In this document: piece by piece, positions 18,129 through 26,756 of the stretch
Layout: every line of letters begins with the position of its first letter
Numbering within the stretch: the first letter of the stretch is position 1
Origin: Terrisporobacter mayombei
GTDB taxonomy: Bacteria; Bacillota; Clostridia; Peptostreptococcales; Peptostreptococcaceae
NCBI RefSeq assembly: GCF_020748465.1
Contig: NZ_JAHZMP010000001.1
Location: 620,001-684,000 of the forward strand
Direction: 5' to 3'
Length of the DNA stretch: 64,000 nucleotides
Position numbers and translations under genes: made by a program
Notes under the pieces: model-generated
Databases searched by the model: none
What the model was told of the DNA's origin: nothing
What the model saw: only the letters and a program-made list of their open reading frames with translations

Positions 18129-20300
18129 CTATTCTATTTCATCATTAAAAATTATCATGTTAATACTAATAACTAATATTGGTATTAATATATATATAGA
18201 TGCTGTAGCTGCTGCAACTATACCTGAATCATTAACTAATAATGTTATTAAACATCCTACCATCGATGCAATAAATCCTTTAAATATCATAGGGTATTTA
18301 TTAGATATATTTTTCATATGTTTAGAAGGTCTAAATATAAATATACCAATTACAGCTATTCCTACTAGTAATATATTTACCCATACAGATGATTTAGCAA
18401 GTTTTAAGTTCATAGATATTTTTCTACCAAATGTATTAAATATAGCTTGCGGTCCTTCTTGTAATATTTGTTGAGTAAATACTCCTAAGTGAGACTCCAT
18501 TCCTAACATTAAATCTAAACCTGCAAATATTAAAACCAATACAACTGCTGATAAACCTAATATTATGATTTTTTTGAAGTCTAACTTAACATCAAATATT
18601 AACATAATAAATAATAAATATGCTATACATTCAGATATGGCACCTCCAACATTTGCACCCATTGAAGGGAATGCACTTGTTATAAGTATTACAAGTGATA
18701 AAACAATGGTGAACCACTTTGGCATTTTTTTGTAATTAAGAAGTACTGATAATGCAAATACTGCACTTGCTATTGTTACACCTTCATACTCATTACCAAC
18801 TCCATAGTATCTAGCTCCAACTATTGCATCATAACTCATTATACAGTTTTTCATAAGAGGTGTTCCTATAACTGAGTCAAGAACGATTAAAGCTATGGTA
18901 AGAAATGCATAATATCCCATTTGTTTAATATCATTGTCTTTAAACAGTAATCGTCCTGATAAATAAAGTAAAATTGTCATTATAACAACACCGCTTACTA
19001 AGCCTAACTGACTCTTAAAGTTAAATATAGGTGATAGTAATAAGGTTAAAGGCATTATCAATCCTAATTTAATTAACTCTTTTAATATTACAAATATTTT
19101 TTCTTTGTGAGGTAGTTTATCTTTACATAGTAAAGCTAGCATTGCTATTACCCATGATGCAGATACAATTCCTACAAAAGTATTTACAACGGTAGATCTT
19201 ATATCATTTATTGAAACTATTTTTTCATATTGTGAAGATAAGTAATTTATATTATCATCTTTTTCAATATTATTTAATGTTCTTCCTATCATAGCTTCAT
19301 TTTTTAGGCCAAATTCATTTAAAATATCAACACCTAAATCTAAGTTAGCTATTATTCCATCTCTTCTTGTTGTTGCACTTTCTAATAATCCTTTTTTATT
19401 ATCAGAAAATTTAATTACAGGAGCTAAACGTCTTTTATTATTATAGTCTAGAGTACTTGGAAACTCACTTACAATATATACAACATCATTTTCGTCTATC
19501 ATATTAAATACTTCTTTTAAGTATGTATTTATATAAGAGTAAATTTGCTTTCTTGTTTTGTTATATGTATTTTCATTTAAGTTTAATTTGTACTCATCTA
19601 GCCTATACGTGTCGCCAAGCTCTACAAATAAAGCATCGCTGCTTTCATAATATGTTTTTGTATCAGCAGTTAATTTGTCGTAGTCTGTTCTTAGTCCATA
19701 TGGCATATTTAAATCTTTTACAGTAATATCATCCACATTTCCAGAATCTACACGACCTAAAGTGTCCATACATATTAATCCTGCATTTCTTATTTTTATT
19801 AATTGATTATTTTCTACAATATCACTGTTACCTAATAATGCTACTTTTTTGTTATTATCAGATAATGTTTGACCAAGTAGTCCTAATGTAGAACCATAAC
19901 TTCCACTTTCAATATTGTTATTAATAGATTTATTAACAAATAGGTTATTTATACCTTTTGGATCTTCTCCTGTAGAGGCTTTATATATTTTTCCATTCTC
20001 ATCAGTTAAATTTTCAAAAGATATAACTTCATTATCAACTACATTAGCCCTACATCCAGCACCTATACTAGCATATGACCTTGCATCGTCATTTCCTTGA
20101 TCGCCTCTTGTATTCATTAAACCAATATATCCACTCTTGCTTAACTTTTCTTTTAAAACAGGTATTCTTTGTAAATCATTTACATTAGCTCTATTCATAC
20201 TTATATAAATGACTTTACCTTTTTCTGCCGCAAAGGAATAATTCGGAATAAATCCAATACATATCATGATTAATAATAATGATATTATTTTTTTCCTCAT
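18129..20300 (-). CDS. polytopic membrane protein with extracytoplasmic phosphatase-like domain, copy A
   Basis: Paralogue of 15622-17793, same length from the chosen start (723 residues) and same plan: signal peptide (IISLLLIMICIGFIPNYSFA), an outer domain with ISMNRANVNDLQRIPVL and TTRRDGIIANLDLGVDIL, then about ten membrane helices with GARYYGVGNEYEG, MGANVGG and VNDSGIVAAATAS. Polar motifs are kept in both copies while loops and helices differ, so both appear to be under selection. It directly follows ireB (17 bases). The frame to 20336 overlaps ireB; the ATG at 20300 begins the signal peptide. Substrate unknown; an envelope polymer or lipid is a guess from the topology. Confidence 0.75.
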   Translation of the reverse strand: MRKKIISLLLIMICIGFIPNYSFAAEKGKVIYISMNRANVNDLQRIPVLKEKLSKSGYIGLMNTRGDQGNDDARSYASIGAGCRANVVDNEVISFENLTDENGKIYKASTGEDPKGINNLFVNKSINNNIESGSYGSTLGLLGQTLSDNNKKVALLGNSDIVENNQLIKIRNAGLICMDTLGRVDSGNVDDITVKDLNMPYGLRTDYDKLTADTKTYYESSDALFVELGDTYRLDEYKLNLNENTYNKTRKQIYSYINTYLKEVFNMIDENDVVYIVSEFPSTLDYNNKRRLAPVIKFSDNKKGLLESATTRRDGIIANLDLGVDILNEFGLKNEAMIGRTLNNIEKDDNINYLSSQYEKIVSINDIRSTVVNTFVGIVSASWVIAMLALLCKDKLPHKEKIFVILKELIKLGLIMPLTLLLSPIFNFKSQLGLVSGVVIMTILLYLSGRLLFKDNDIKQMGYYAFLTIALIVLDSVIGTPLMKNCIMSYDAIVGARYYGVGNEYEGVTIASAVFALSVLLNYKKMPKWFTIVLSLVILITSAFPSMGANVGGAISECIAYLLFIMLIFDVKLDFKKIIILGLSAVVLVLIFAGLDLMLGMESHLGVFTQQILQEGPQAIFNTFGRKISMNLKLAKSSVWVNILLVGIAVIGIFIFRPSKHMKNISNKYPMIFKGFIASMVGCLITLLVNDSGIVAAATASIYILIPILVISINMIIFNDEIE

Positions 20301-20317
20301 TATAATTGACCCACTTT

Positions 20318-20575
20318 CTATTTTGATAGATAACACTTAAGAATTTCTTCTAGCAATTCATCTCTTTCGTATTTTCTTATTACTGTTCTAGCATCTTTGT
20401 AGCTTGTTATATAACTAGAGTCACCAGATAGGATGTATCCTATCATTTGATTGATAGGATCATATCCTTTTTCTTGCAGAGCTTGATAAACATAATTTAT
20501 TGTTTCTCCTACACTCATACTTTTATTTTCTGTAACTCCTTCGAATTTCACTGTATAATCGAAATTATTATCCAA
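20318..20575 (-). CDS. ireB: IreB family regulatory phosphoprotein (UPF0297)
   Basis: An 85-residue protein matching IreB/YrzL: FDYTVKFEGVTENKSMSVGE, VYQALQEKGYDPINQMIGYI and LSGDSSYITSYKDARTVIRK are all typical. In Enterococcus faecalis IreB is a substrate of the PASTA kinase IreK and negatively affects cephalosporin resistance. The first threonines after the N-terminal strand are the usual phosphorylation region. The start codon is TTG at 20575, with GGGGG about 8 bases before it. It sits in the conserved alaS-ireB-ruvX order, here interrupted by the two membrane genes. Confidence 0.95.
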   Translation of the reverse strand: MDNNFDYTVKFEGVTENKSMSVGETINYVYQALQEKGYDPINQMIGYILSGDSSYITSYKDARTVIRKYERDELLEEILKCYLSK

Positions 20576-20593
20576 AATAATTCCCCCTTTCAG

Positions 20594-23233
20594 TTATTTA
20601 ATTTGGCTTTTTATAACCTCACTTGCATAACTTAAAGCTTCGTCTACTTTTGATATATCAGTTGCTCCAGCTTGTGCCATGTTTGGTCTACCGCCACCTT
20701 TACCATTAGCTATTTTTGCAACTTCTCTTACAATATTTCCTGAGTGTATACCTTTTTCTATTACATCATTTGTTGCAGTAACAACAAAGTTTACTTTATT
20801 ATCTACTACATTTGAAAGAACTACTACACCACTTCCAACTTTGTCTCTTAGAGAGTCTGCTGTTTCTTTTAAAGAGTTCATGTCTATTCCTTCAAATTTA
20901 GCACACAGTAGACTTACTCCAGATACATCAACTTTTGAATCTAATAAAGCATCAACTGATTGTAAATTTAATTTAGTTTTTGCATCTTGTAATTCCTTAG
21001 TTAGAGATTTGTTTTCTTCTACTAAAGTATGAGCTCTTTGAACTAAATTATCTTCTTTTGTTTTTAAAGCTACACATATGTCATTTATTACTGTATCTCT
21101 ATTTGTTAGGTATTCATAAACAGCTTTACCAGTTATAGCTTCTATTCTTCTAACACCAGCTGCTACTCCTCCTTCAGATAATATTTTGAATAATCCAACT
21201 TGAGAAGTATTATTAAGGTGAGTTCCTCCACAAAGCTCTACTGAGTAGTCTCCCATAGATACAACTCTTACCTCATTACCATACTTTTCGCCAAAGAGTG
21301 CCATAGCTCCTTTTTCTTTTGCGTCTTTTATGTTCATAATTTCACTATTTATGTCTAATGCGTCTAAAATAGCAGTATTTACTTTTTCTTCTACTAATTT
21401 TAACTCTTCTTTTGATATTGGTTCAAAATGAGTTACGTCAAATCTTAGTCTTTCTGGAGTTACTAATGATCCAGCTTGGTTAACATGATCACCTAAAACT
21501 TCTTTTAATGCTTCATGTAATAAATGAGTTGCAGTATGGTTTCTTGCAGAAGCCATTCTTATTTCTTTGTCAACTTTTGATTCTAATTTATCATTTACAC
21601 TTATTTTGCCTTTTTTAACAAATCCTATGTGTTTTATAGTGTTATTTGCACCTTTTTTAGTGTCAACAACTTCAAATATAGTTTCTTCATTTTCTAATGT
21701 ACCTATATCTCCAGCTTGTCCTCCACCTTCTGCATAGAAAGCAGTTTCATTTAGTACTACTACAGCTTTTTCACCTTCACATATAGTATTTACTACTTCA
21801 TCACCTTTAACTATAGCAGTAACATTACCACAAACATTTAAGTTTTTGTATCCATCAAATGTTGAAGCTATACTTTCATCTAATGTCGATAGCGGATCTT
21901 CTTTCCAACCTTCGTCTTCCATAGCACCTCTATCAGCTCTAGCTCTTTGTCTTTGTGCTTCCATTTCTTCTTGGAATCCATCTTCATCTATTTCGTAACC
22001 TTGTTCTTCAAGAATTTCCTGAGTTAAGTCCATAGGGAATCCATAAGTATCATATAATTTAAATGATTTTTGTCCACTTAAAACTTTTTCATTGTTTTCT
22101 TTTAACTCAGCTATATAAGAATTTAATATTTCAACACCTTGGTCTAAAGTTTCGTTGAATTTTTCTTCTTCTATCTTAATTACTTTTTTAACGTAGCTTT
22201 CTTTTTCTACTAATTCTGGATATGCCTCTCCACTTACTTTTTTAACTCTATCAAATAGTGTATATAGGAAGTCTTCTTTAATTCCTAATAATTTGCCGTG
22301 ACGAGCAGCTCTTCTAAGTAGTCTTCTAAGAACATATCCTCTTCCTTCATTTGATGGTAATACTCCATCAGCTATTAAGAAACTCATAGCTCTCATATGG
22401 TCAGTTATTATTCTTATAGATACATCATTTTTAGCATCTTCTCCATATTTAACATTTGTTGATTCTTCTATTTCTTCAATAATATATTTTATAGTATCTA
22501 TTTCAAATATATTATCTACGTCTTGCATTATACAAGCCATTCTTTCAAGTCCCATACCAGTATCTATGTTTTTGTTAGCTAGTTCTGGATAAGTTCCATC
22601 TTCTTGTCTATCAAATTGAGTGAAAACTAAGTTCCAGAATTCTAAGTATCTATCGCAATCACAACCTGGCTTACAATCTGGATTATCACATCCAAATTTT
22701 TCACCTCTATCAAAGTATATTTCTGAACAAGGTCCACATGGTCCTAGACCTATTTCCCAGAAGTTATCGTCTTTTCCAAGTCTAACCATTCTTTCTTCTG
22801 GCACACCTATTTCTTTAACCCAGTAATCGTAAGCTTCATCATCATCTAGGTATACAGTTACCCATAATTTATCTTCTGGTATATGTAAATGTTGTGTTAT
22901 AAATTCCCATGCCCATGTTATAGCTTCTGTTTTAAAGTAATCTCCAAATGAGAAGTTACCCATCATTTCAAAGAAAGTACCATGTCTAGCTGTTTTACCA
23001 ACATTTTCTATGTCACCTGTTCTTATACATTTTTGACAAGTAGACATTCTTTTACTCGGTGGTACTTCCACTCCTGAAAAATAATTTTTAAGTGGTGCCA
23101 TACCTGAGTTTATAAGTAATAAACTTTTATCATTGTTTGGTATTAAAGATGCACTTTTACCTACATAATGTCCTTTTGATTCAAAGAACTCTAAAAATTT
23201 TTTTCTAATCTCATTAGCTCCTAAGTTTTGCAT
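20594..23233 (-). CDS. alaS: alanyl-tRNA synthetase
   Basis: Class II synthetase charging tRNA-Ala, 879 residues, full length. Seen: the N-terminal catalytic core (IRKKFLEFFESKGHYVGKSAS; PLKNYFSGVEVPPSKRMSTC; RHGTFFEMMGNFSFGDYFK), GLGPCGPCSEIYFDRG, the editing domain with NHTATHLLHEAL and CGGTHLNNTSQVG zinc/editing ligands, and the C-terminal C-Ala domain ending in GGGRPNMAQAGA and a basic helix. AGGAGGT precedes the ATG. A T-box leader controls it. The extra C-x-C segment GCDNPDCKPGCDCDRY (about 185-200) is a cysteine cluster also known in clostridial AlaRS. Confidence 0.98.
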   Translation of the reverse strand: MQNLGANEIRKKFLEFFESKGHYVGKSASLIPNNDKSLLLINSGMAPLKNYFSGVEVPPSKRMSTCQKCIRTGDIENVGKTARHGTFFEMMGNFSFGDYFKTEAITWAWEFITQHLHIPEDKLWVTVYLDDDEAYDYWVKEIGVPEERMVRLGKDDNFWEIGLGPCGPCSEIYFDRGEKFGCDNPDCKPGCDCDRYLEFWNLVFTQFDRQEDGTYPELANKNIDTGMGLERMACIMQDVDNIFEIDTIKYIIEEIEESTNVKYGEDAKNDVSIRIITDHMRAMSFLIADGVLPSNEGRGYVLRRLLRRAARHGKLLGIKEDFLYTLFDRVKKVSGEAYPELVEKESYVKKVIKIEEEKFNETLDQGVEILNSYIAELKENNEKVLSGQKSFKLYDTYGFPMDLTQEILEEQGYEIDEDGFQEEMEAQRQRARADRGAMEDEGWKEDPLSTLDESIASTFDGYKNLNVCGNVTAIVKGDEVVNTICEGEKAVVVLNETAFYAEGGGQAGDIGTLENEETIFEVVDTKKGANNTIKHIGFVKKGKISVNDKLESKVDKEIRMASARNHTATHLLHEALKEVLGDHVNQAGSLVTPERLRFDVTHFEPISKEELKLVEEKVNTAILDALDINSEIMNIKDAKEKGAMALFGEKYGNEVRVVSMGDYSVELCGGTHLNNTSQVGLFKILSEGGVAAGVRRIEAITGKAVYEYLTNRDTVINDICVALKTKEDNLVQRAHTLVEENKSLTKELQDAKTKLNLQSVDALLDSKVDVSGVSLLCAKFEGIDMNSLKETADSLRDKVGSGVVVLSNVVDNKVNFVVTATNDVIEKGIHSGNIVREVAKIANGKGGGRPNMAQAGATDISKVDEALSYASEVIKSQIK

Positions 23234-23370
23234 TAGTTTTACCTCCTATAATTTATATCTTTTACTTTACAAATAAAATTTCCTATTTTTTTCTATTGTT
23301 TAAGTAATAATACATACTTACCCGAAATTAGCAAGTATATTTTAAAATTTACTTTACTTAAAATAAATTA

Positions 23371-23605
23371 AAAAACCTCGCACCTATATAAAACTATATA
23401 GGGGCGAGGTATATTCGCGGTACCACCCTAATTATCATAATAAATATGATATCTTCGGAAAACCTTAGCTATAACGTAACTACCGTCAATCTATACTTAA
23501 TTTCCAGATTGATACTCCAAGACTGCTTCAAATATTCTATTCTAGGAGTTCTCACCACTTCTCCTTCTCTGTGAAGACTTCAAATACTTTACTACTTCTT
23601 TTCAC
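23371..23605 (-). promoter_or_regulatory. T-box leader upstream of alaS
   Basis: On the minus strand the leader carries AGGGTGGTACCGCG (revcomp of 23417-23430), the invariant T-box that binds the uncharged tRNA end. A terminator follows: CCTCGCCCCTATATA with TATATAGGTGCGAGG (23376-23409) and a U-tail. The stem I region around 23510-23600 contains AGAGAAGG and a GCA alanine triplet at 23524-23526, which could be the specifier; I did not prove its position. Uncharged tRNA-Ala would stabilise the antiterminator and switch alaS on. Confidence 0.92.
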
Positions 23606-23679
23606 TGTATTTAAATTATTTGTAAAATTATATTTTCTTATAGTAATTCTACTAAATTTTCAATTTATAATCAAGTATA

Positions 23680-24768
23680 TTATAAACTTTTATCTATAAT
23701 TCCTCCGCCAACTACTTTGTCTCCTTGATATATTACAACAGATTGACCTTTAGTAATAGCTCTCTGAGGTTCGTCAAATACTATTCTTATGGAATCTTTT
23801 CCGTTATTGTATACTGTAGCTGGTGATAGCTTTGCAGAGTATCTTATTTTTGCTTCTACTCTAATAGGTTCAGTAATCTGGTCTACAGTAATTAAATTAA
23901 CATCTTTTGCTATTAATTCATTGCTGAATAAATCGTCATTTGACCCTAATATGACAGTGTTAGTTTCTGGGTCTATATCAAGAACAAACATAGGTTTACC
24001 AAAAGCAATACCTAGTCCTTTTCTTTGTCCTATTGTGTAATATATTATTCCTTTATGTTTTCCTAAAATATTACCTTTAGTATCTACAAAGTTTCCTTCT
24101 TTGATACGCTTATTTGAATGTCTTTTTACATAGTTTGCATAATCATTATCTTTAACAAAACAAATTTCTTGACTATCTGGTTTATTATGGACATCCATCC
24201 CCATTTCTTTTGCTATTTCTCTTACTTTATCTTTTTCATAGTATCCTATTGGAAGTAAAGTATGCTCTAATTGGTCTTGTGTCATATTGTATAGTGCGTA
24301 AGTTTGATCTTTCTTATCAGTTACTGACTTTACAAGTAAGTATCTACCTGTTTCTTCGTCTTTTTCAATCTTAGCATAATGACCAGTTGCAACATAATCA
24401 CAACCTAGTGCCATAGCTCTTCTATATAAGTCATCGAATTTTATATGTTTATTACATGCTATACAAGGGTTTGGTGTTCTTCCTTGTAAATATTCATCAA
24501 TAAAATAATCTATTACTTTTTCTTTAAATACATCTTTAAAATTTAATACGTAAAATGGTATACCAATTTTGTCTGCAACAGCCCTTGCATCTTCTACTGC
24601 TGCCAATGAACAACATCCACCATCATTTTCTATTAAATCGTATTCTTCATCGTCTTGCCATAATTTCATAGTAACGCCGATTACTTCGTATCCTTGTTTT
24701 TTAAGTAAGTATGCAGCAACAGAACTGTCTACCCCGCCACTCATACCTATCATTACTCTTTTGCTCAT
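23680..24768 (-). CDS. mnmA: tRNA-specific 2-thiouridylase MnmA, copy A
   Basis: Thiolates U34 of tRNA-Lys/Glu/Gln using sulfur delivered from IscS. The 362-residue protein has [15 protein letters not shown] (ATP pyrophosphatase P-loop, residues 8-22), [19 protein letters not shown] with the catalytic cysteine (near 100), [12 protein letters not shown] with the second catalytic cysteine (near 203), and C-terminal beta-barrel domains with GQRKGLGIA and a [18 protein letters not shown] end. GAGGTGA precedes the ATG. The protein is identical to copy B. This copy lies next to the alaS leader and behind a duplicated terminator; it may still be expressed from its own upstream region, which is also duplicated. 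Confidence 0.97.
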   Translation of the reverse strand: MSKRVMIGMSGGVDSSVAAYLLKKQGYEVIGVTMKLWQDDEEYDLIENDGGCCSLAAVEDARAVADKIGIPFYVLNFKDVFKEKVIDYFIDEYLQGRTPNPCIACNKHIKFDDLYRRAMALGCDYVATGHYAKIEKDEETGRYLLVKSVTDKKDQTYALYNMTQDQLEHTLLPIGYYEKDKVREIAKEMGMDVHNKPDSQEICFVKDNDYANYVKRHSNKRIKEGNFVDTKGNILGKHKGIIYYTIGQRKGLGIAFGKPMFVLDIDPETNTVILGSNDDLFSNELIAKDVNLITVDQITEPIRVEAKIRYSAKLSPATVYNNGKDSIRIVFDEPQRAITKGQSVVIYQGDKVVGGGIIDKSL

Positions 24769-24861
24769 TTTCTAAATCACCTCATTCTCTATATTATATA
24801 TACTTTAAAAGAATTTTAAAAGTATATTTTTAAATTCTCCAAATTTCTTGCTTCGTTGACA

Positions 24862-24900
24862 AAAAAAATCTTTGAGATAAGTTACCCCAAAGATTTTTTT
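24862..24900 (-). terminator. duplicated iscU terminator (copy A)
   Basis: AAAAAATCTTT pairs with AAAGATTTTTT around a 15-base loop; it now follows only the iscU stub at 24909-24970. Identical to 26222-26260. Confidence 0.8.
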
Positions 24901-24908
24901 ATTTTATA

Positions 24909-24970
24909 TTAGTCTTCTTCTATATCATGGTGATGATCATGATCATCGTCTATAACCACATCATCTAATT
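24909..24970 (-). pseudogene. iscU 3-prime stub created by the duplication
   Basis: The last 20 codons of iscU (including the histidine-rich tail DDDHDHHHDIEED and the stop codon) are repeated here without the rest of the gene. On the minus strand the stub is fused to the duplicated flank that lies between mnmA and the alaS leader. It has no start codon or ribosome site. Confidence 0.93.
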
Positions 24971-25039
24971 TTAAATTATTTGTAAAATTATATTTTCTTA
25001 TAGTAATTCTACTAAATTTTCAATTTATAATCAAGTATA

Positions 25040-26128
25040 TTATAAACTTTTATCTATAATTCCTCCGCCAACTACTTTGTCTCCTTGATATATTACAACA
25101 GATTGACCTTTAGTAATAGCTCTCTGAGGTTCGTCAAATACTATTCTTATGGAATCTTTTCCGTTATTGTATACTGTAGCTGGTGATAGCTTTGCAGAGT
25201 ATCTTATTTTTGCTTCTACTCTAATAGGTTCAGTAATCTGGTCTACAGTAATTAAATTAACATCTTTTGCTATTAATTCATTGCTGAATAAATCGTCATT
25301 TGACCCTAATATGACAGTGTTAGTTTCTGGGTCTATATCAAGAACAAACATAGGTTTACCAAAAGCAATACCTAGTCCTTTTCTTTGTCCTATTGTGTAA
25401 TATATTATTCCTTTATGTTTTCCTAAAATATTACCTTTAGTATCTACAAAGTTTCCTTCTTTGATACGCTTATTTGAATGTCTTTTTACATAGTTTGCAT
25501 AATCATTATCTTTAACAAAACAAATTTCTTGACTATCTGGTTTATTATGGACATCCATCCCCATTTCTTTTGCTATTTCTCTTACTTTATCTTTTTCATA
25601 GTATCCTATTGGAAGTAAAGTATGCTCTAATTGGTCTTGTGTCATATTGTATAGTGCGTAAGTTTGATCTTTCTTATCAGTTACTGACTTTACAAGTAAG
25701 TATCTACCTGTTTCTTCGTCTTTTTCAATCTTAGCATAATGACCAGTTGCAACATAATCACAACCTAGTGCCATAGCTCTTCTATATAAGTCATCGAATT
25801 TTATATGTTTATTACATGCTATACAAGGGTTTGGTGTTCTTCCTTGTAAATATTCATCAATAAAATAATCTATTACTTTTTCTTTAAATACATCTTTAAA
25901 ATTTAATACGTAAAATGGTATACCAATTTTGTCTGCAACAGCCCTTGCATCTTCTACTGCTGCCAATGAACAACATCCACCATCATTTTCTATTAAATCG
26001 TATTCTTCATCGTCTTGCCATAATTTCATAGTAACGCCGATTACTTCGTATCCTTGTTTTTTAAGTAAGTATGCAGCAACAGAACTGTCTACCCCGCCAC
26101 TCATACCTATCATTACTCTTTTGCTCAT
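25040..26128 (-). CDS. mnmA: tRNA-specific 2-thiouridylase MnmA, copy B
   Basis: Identical in every residue to copy A, including GMSGGVDSS, the two catalytic cysteines ([10 protein letters not shown] and SQEICF) and the C-terminus. This copy has the original upstream context: the intact iscU gene and its terminator lie directly upstream. Its downstream side is new, since the alaS-proximal flank is joined to the iscU stub rather than to the alaS leader. Having the sulfur donor operon next door fits the known IscS-to-MnmA transfer. Confidence 0.97.
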   Translation of the reverse strand: MSKRVMIGMSGGVDSSVAAYLLKKQGYEVIGVTMKLWQDDEEYDLIENDGGCCSLAAVEDARAVADKIGIPFYVLNFKDVFKEKVIDYFIDEYLQGRTPNPCIACNKHIKFDDLYRRAMALGCDYVATGHYAKIEKDEETGRYLLVKSVTDKKDQTYALYNMTQDQLEHTLLPIGYYEKDKVREIAKEMGMDVHNKPDSQEICFVKDNDYANYVKRHSNKRIKEGNFVDTKGNILGKHKGIIYYTIGQRKGLGIAFGKPMFVLDIDPETNTVILGSNDDLFSNELIAKDVNLITVDQITEPIRVEAKIRYSAKLSPATVYNNGKDSIRIVFDEPQRAITKGQSVVIYQGDKVVGGGIIDKSL

Positions 26129-26221
26129 TTTCTAAATCACCTCATTCTCTATATTATATATACTTTAAAAGAATTTTAAAAGTATATTTTTAAATTCTCC
26201 AAATTTCTTGCTTCGTTGACA

Positions 26222-26260
26222 AAAAAAATCTTTGAGATAAGTTACCCCAAAGATTTTTTT
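26222..26260 (-). terminator. terminator after iscU
   Basis: AAAAAATCTTT pairs with AAAGATTTTTT across the loop, with U-runs on both sides. It ends the iscR-iscS-iscU unit before mnmA. Confidence 0.8.
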
Positions 26261-26268
26261 ATTTTATA

Positions 26269-26712
26269 TTAGTCTTCTTCTATATCATGGTGATGATCAT
26301 GATCATCGTCTATAACCACATCATCTAATTCTGCTATGTGTATATTATTTTTTTCTGCGTAATCTATTAATGCTGCTTTTATAGCTTGTTCTGCTAAAAC
26401 TGAACAGTGCATTTTAACTGGTGGTAAACCATCTAGGGCTTCAGCTACAGCCTTATTAGTAATTGCTAAAGCTTCATGTATACTTTTACCTTTTACCATT
26501 TCTGTAGCCATTGATGAAGAAGCTATAGCTGAACCACATCCAAATGTTTGGAATTTACAGTCTTTTATTATTTCATCTTCTATATCAAGAAATATTTTCA
26601 TTATATCTCCACATTTAGCATTTCCAACTTCACCTATTCCACTTGCATCTTCTATTTGTCCAACATTTCTTGGGTTTAAGAAATGATCCATTACTTTATC
26701 ACTATATTGCAT
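26269..26712 (-). CDS. iscU: Fe-S cluster assembly scaffold IscU/NifU-N type
   Basis: Scaffold on which IscS-derived sulfur and iron form [2Fe-2S] clusters. The 147-residue protein shows the three cluster cysteines: GNAKCGDIM (about 34), FGCGSAIASSS (about 59) and MHCSVLAEQAIKAAL (about 102), plus the D next to the first cysteine. SIHEALAITN and EALDGLPPVKMHC are family blocks. An unusual tail DDDHDHHHDIEED, with five histidines, extends beyond the fold. An AGGAGG ribosome site precedes the ATG; 44 bases separate it from iscS, so they share a transcript. Confidence 0.96.
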   Translation of the reverse strand: MQYSDKVMDHFLNPRNVGQIEDASGIGEVGNAKCGDIMKIFLDIEDEIIKDCKFQTFGCGSAIASSSMATEMVKGKSIHEALAITNKAVAEALDGLPPVKMHCSVLAEQAIKAALIDYAEKNNIHIAELDDVVIDDDHDHHHDIEED

Positions 26713-26756
26713 AATCTTTTCCTCCTAATATTTTCTAATCTGTCTATTTTAATTTA

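Larger units (their letters stand above)
23610..24970. repeat. perfect tandem duplication, copy A (1360-bp unit)
   Basis: Bases 23610-24970 equal 24970-26330 at an offset of exactly 1360; the flanks diverge at once on both sides (23609 A versus 24969 T; 24971 T versus 26331 C). The unit contains the alaS-upstream flank, all of mnmA, its promoter region, the iscU terminator and the last codons of iscU. No mismatch was seen. Confidence 0.93.
24970..26330. repeat. perfect tandem duplication, copy B (1360-bp unit)
   Basis: Second half of the duplication described at 23610. Its right end lies inside the intact iscU gene (codons for LDDVV), and its left end is the junction at base 24970, shared by both units (1 bp of microhomology). 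Confidence 0.93.

Noticed and set aside
23789..24775. Plus-strand ORFs antisense to mnmA (83 and 68 codons) and their second copies at 25149-26135
   Set aside because: They are repeated only because mnmA is repeated; no start signals and low-complexity products.
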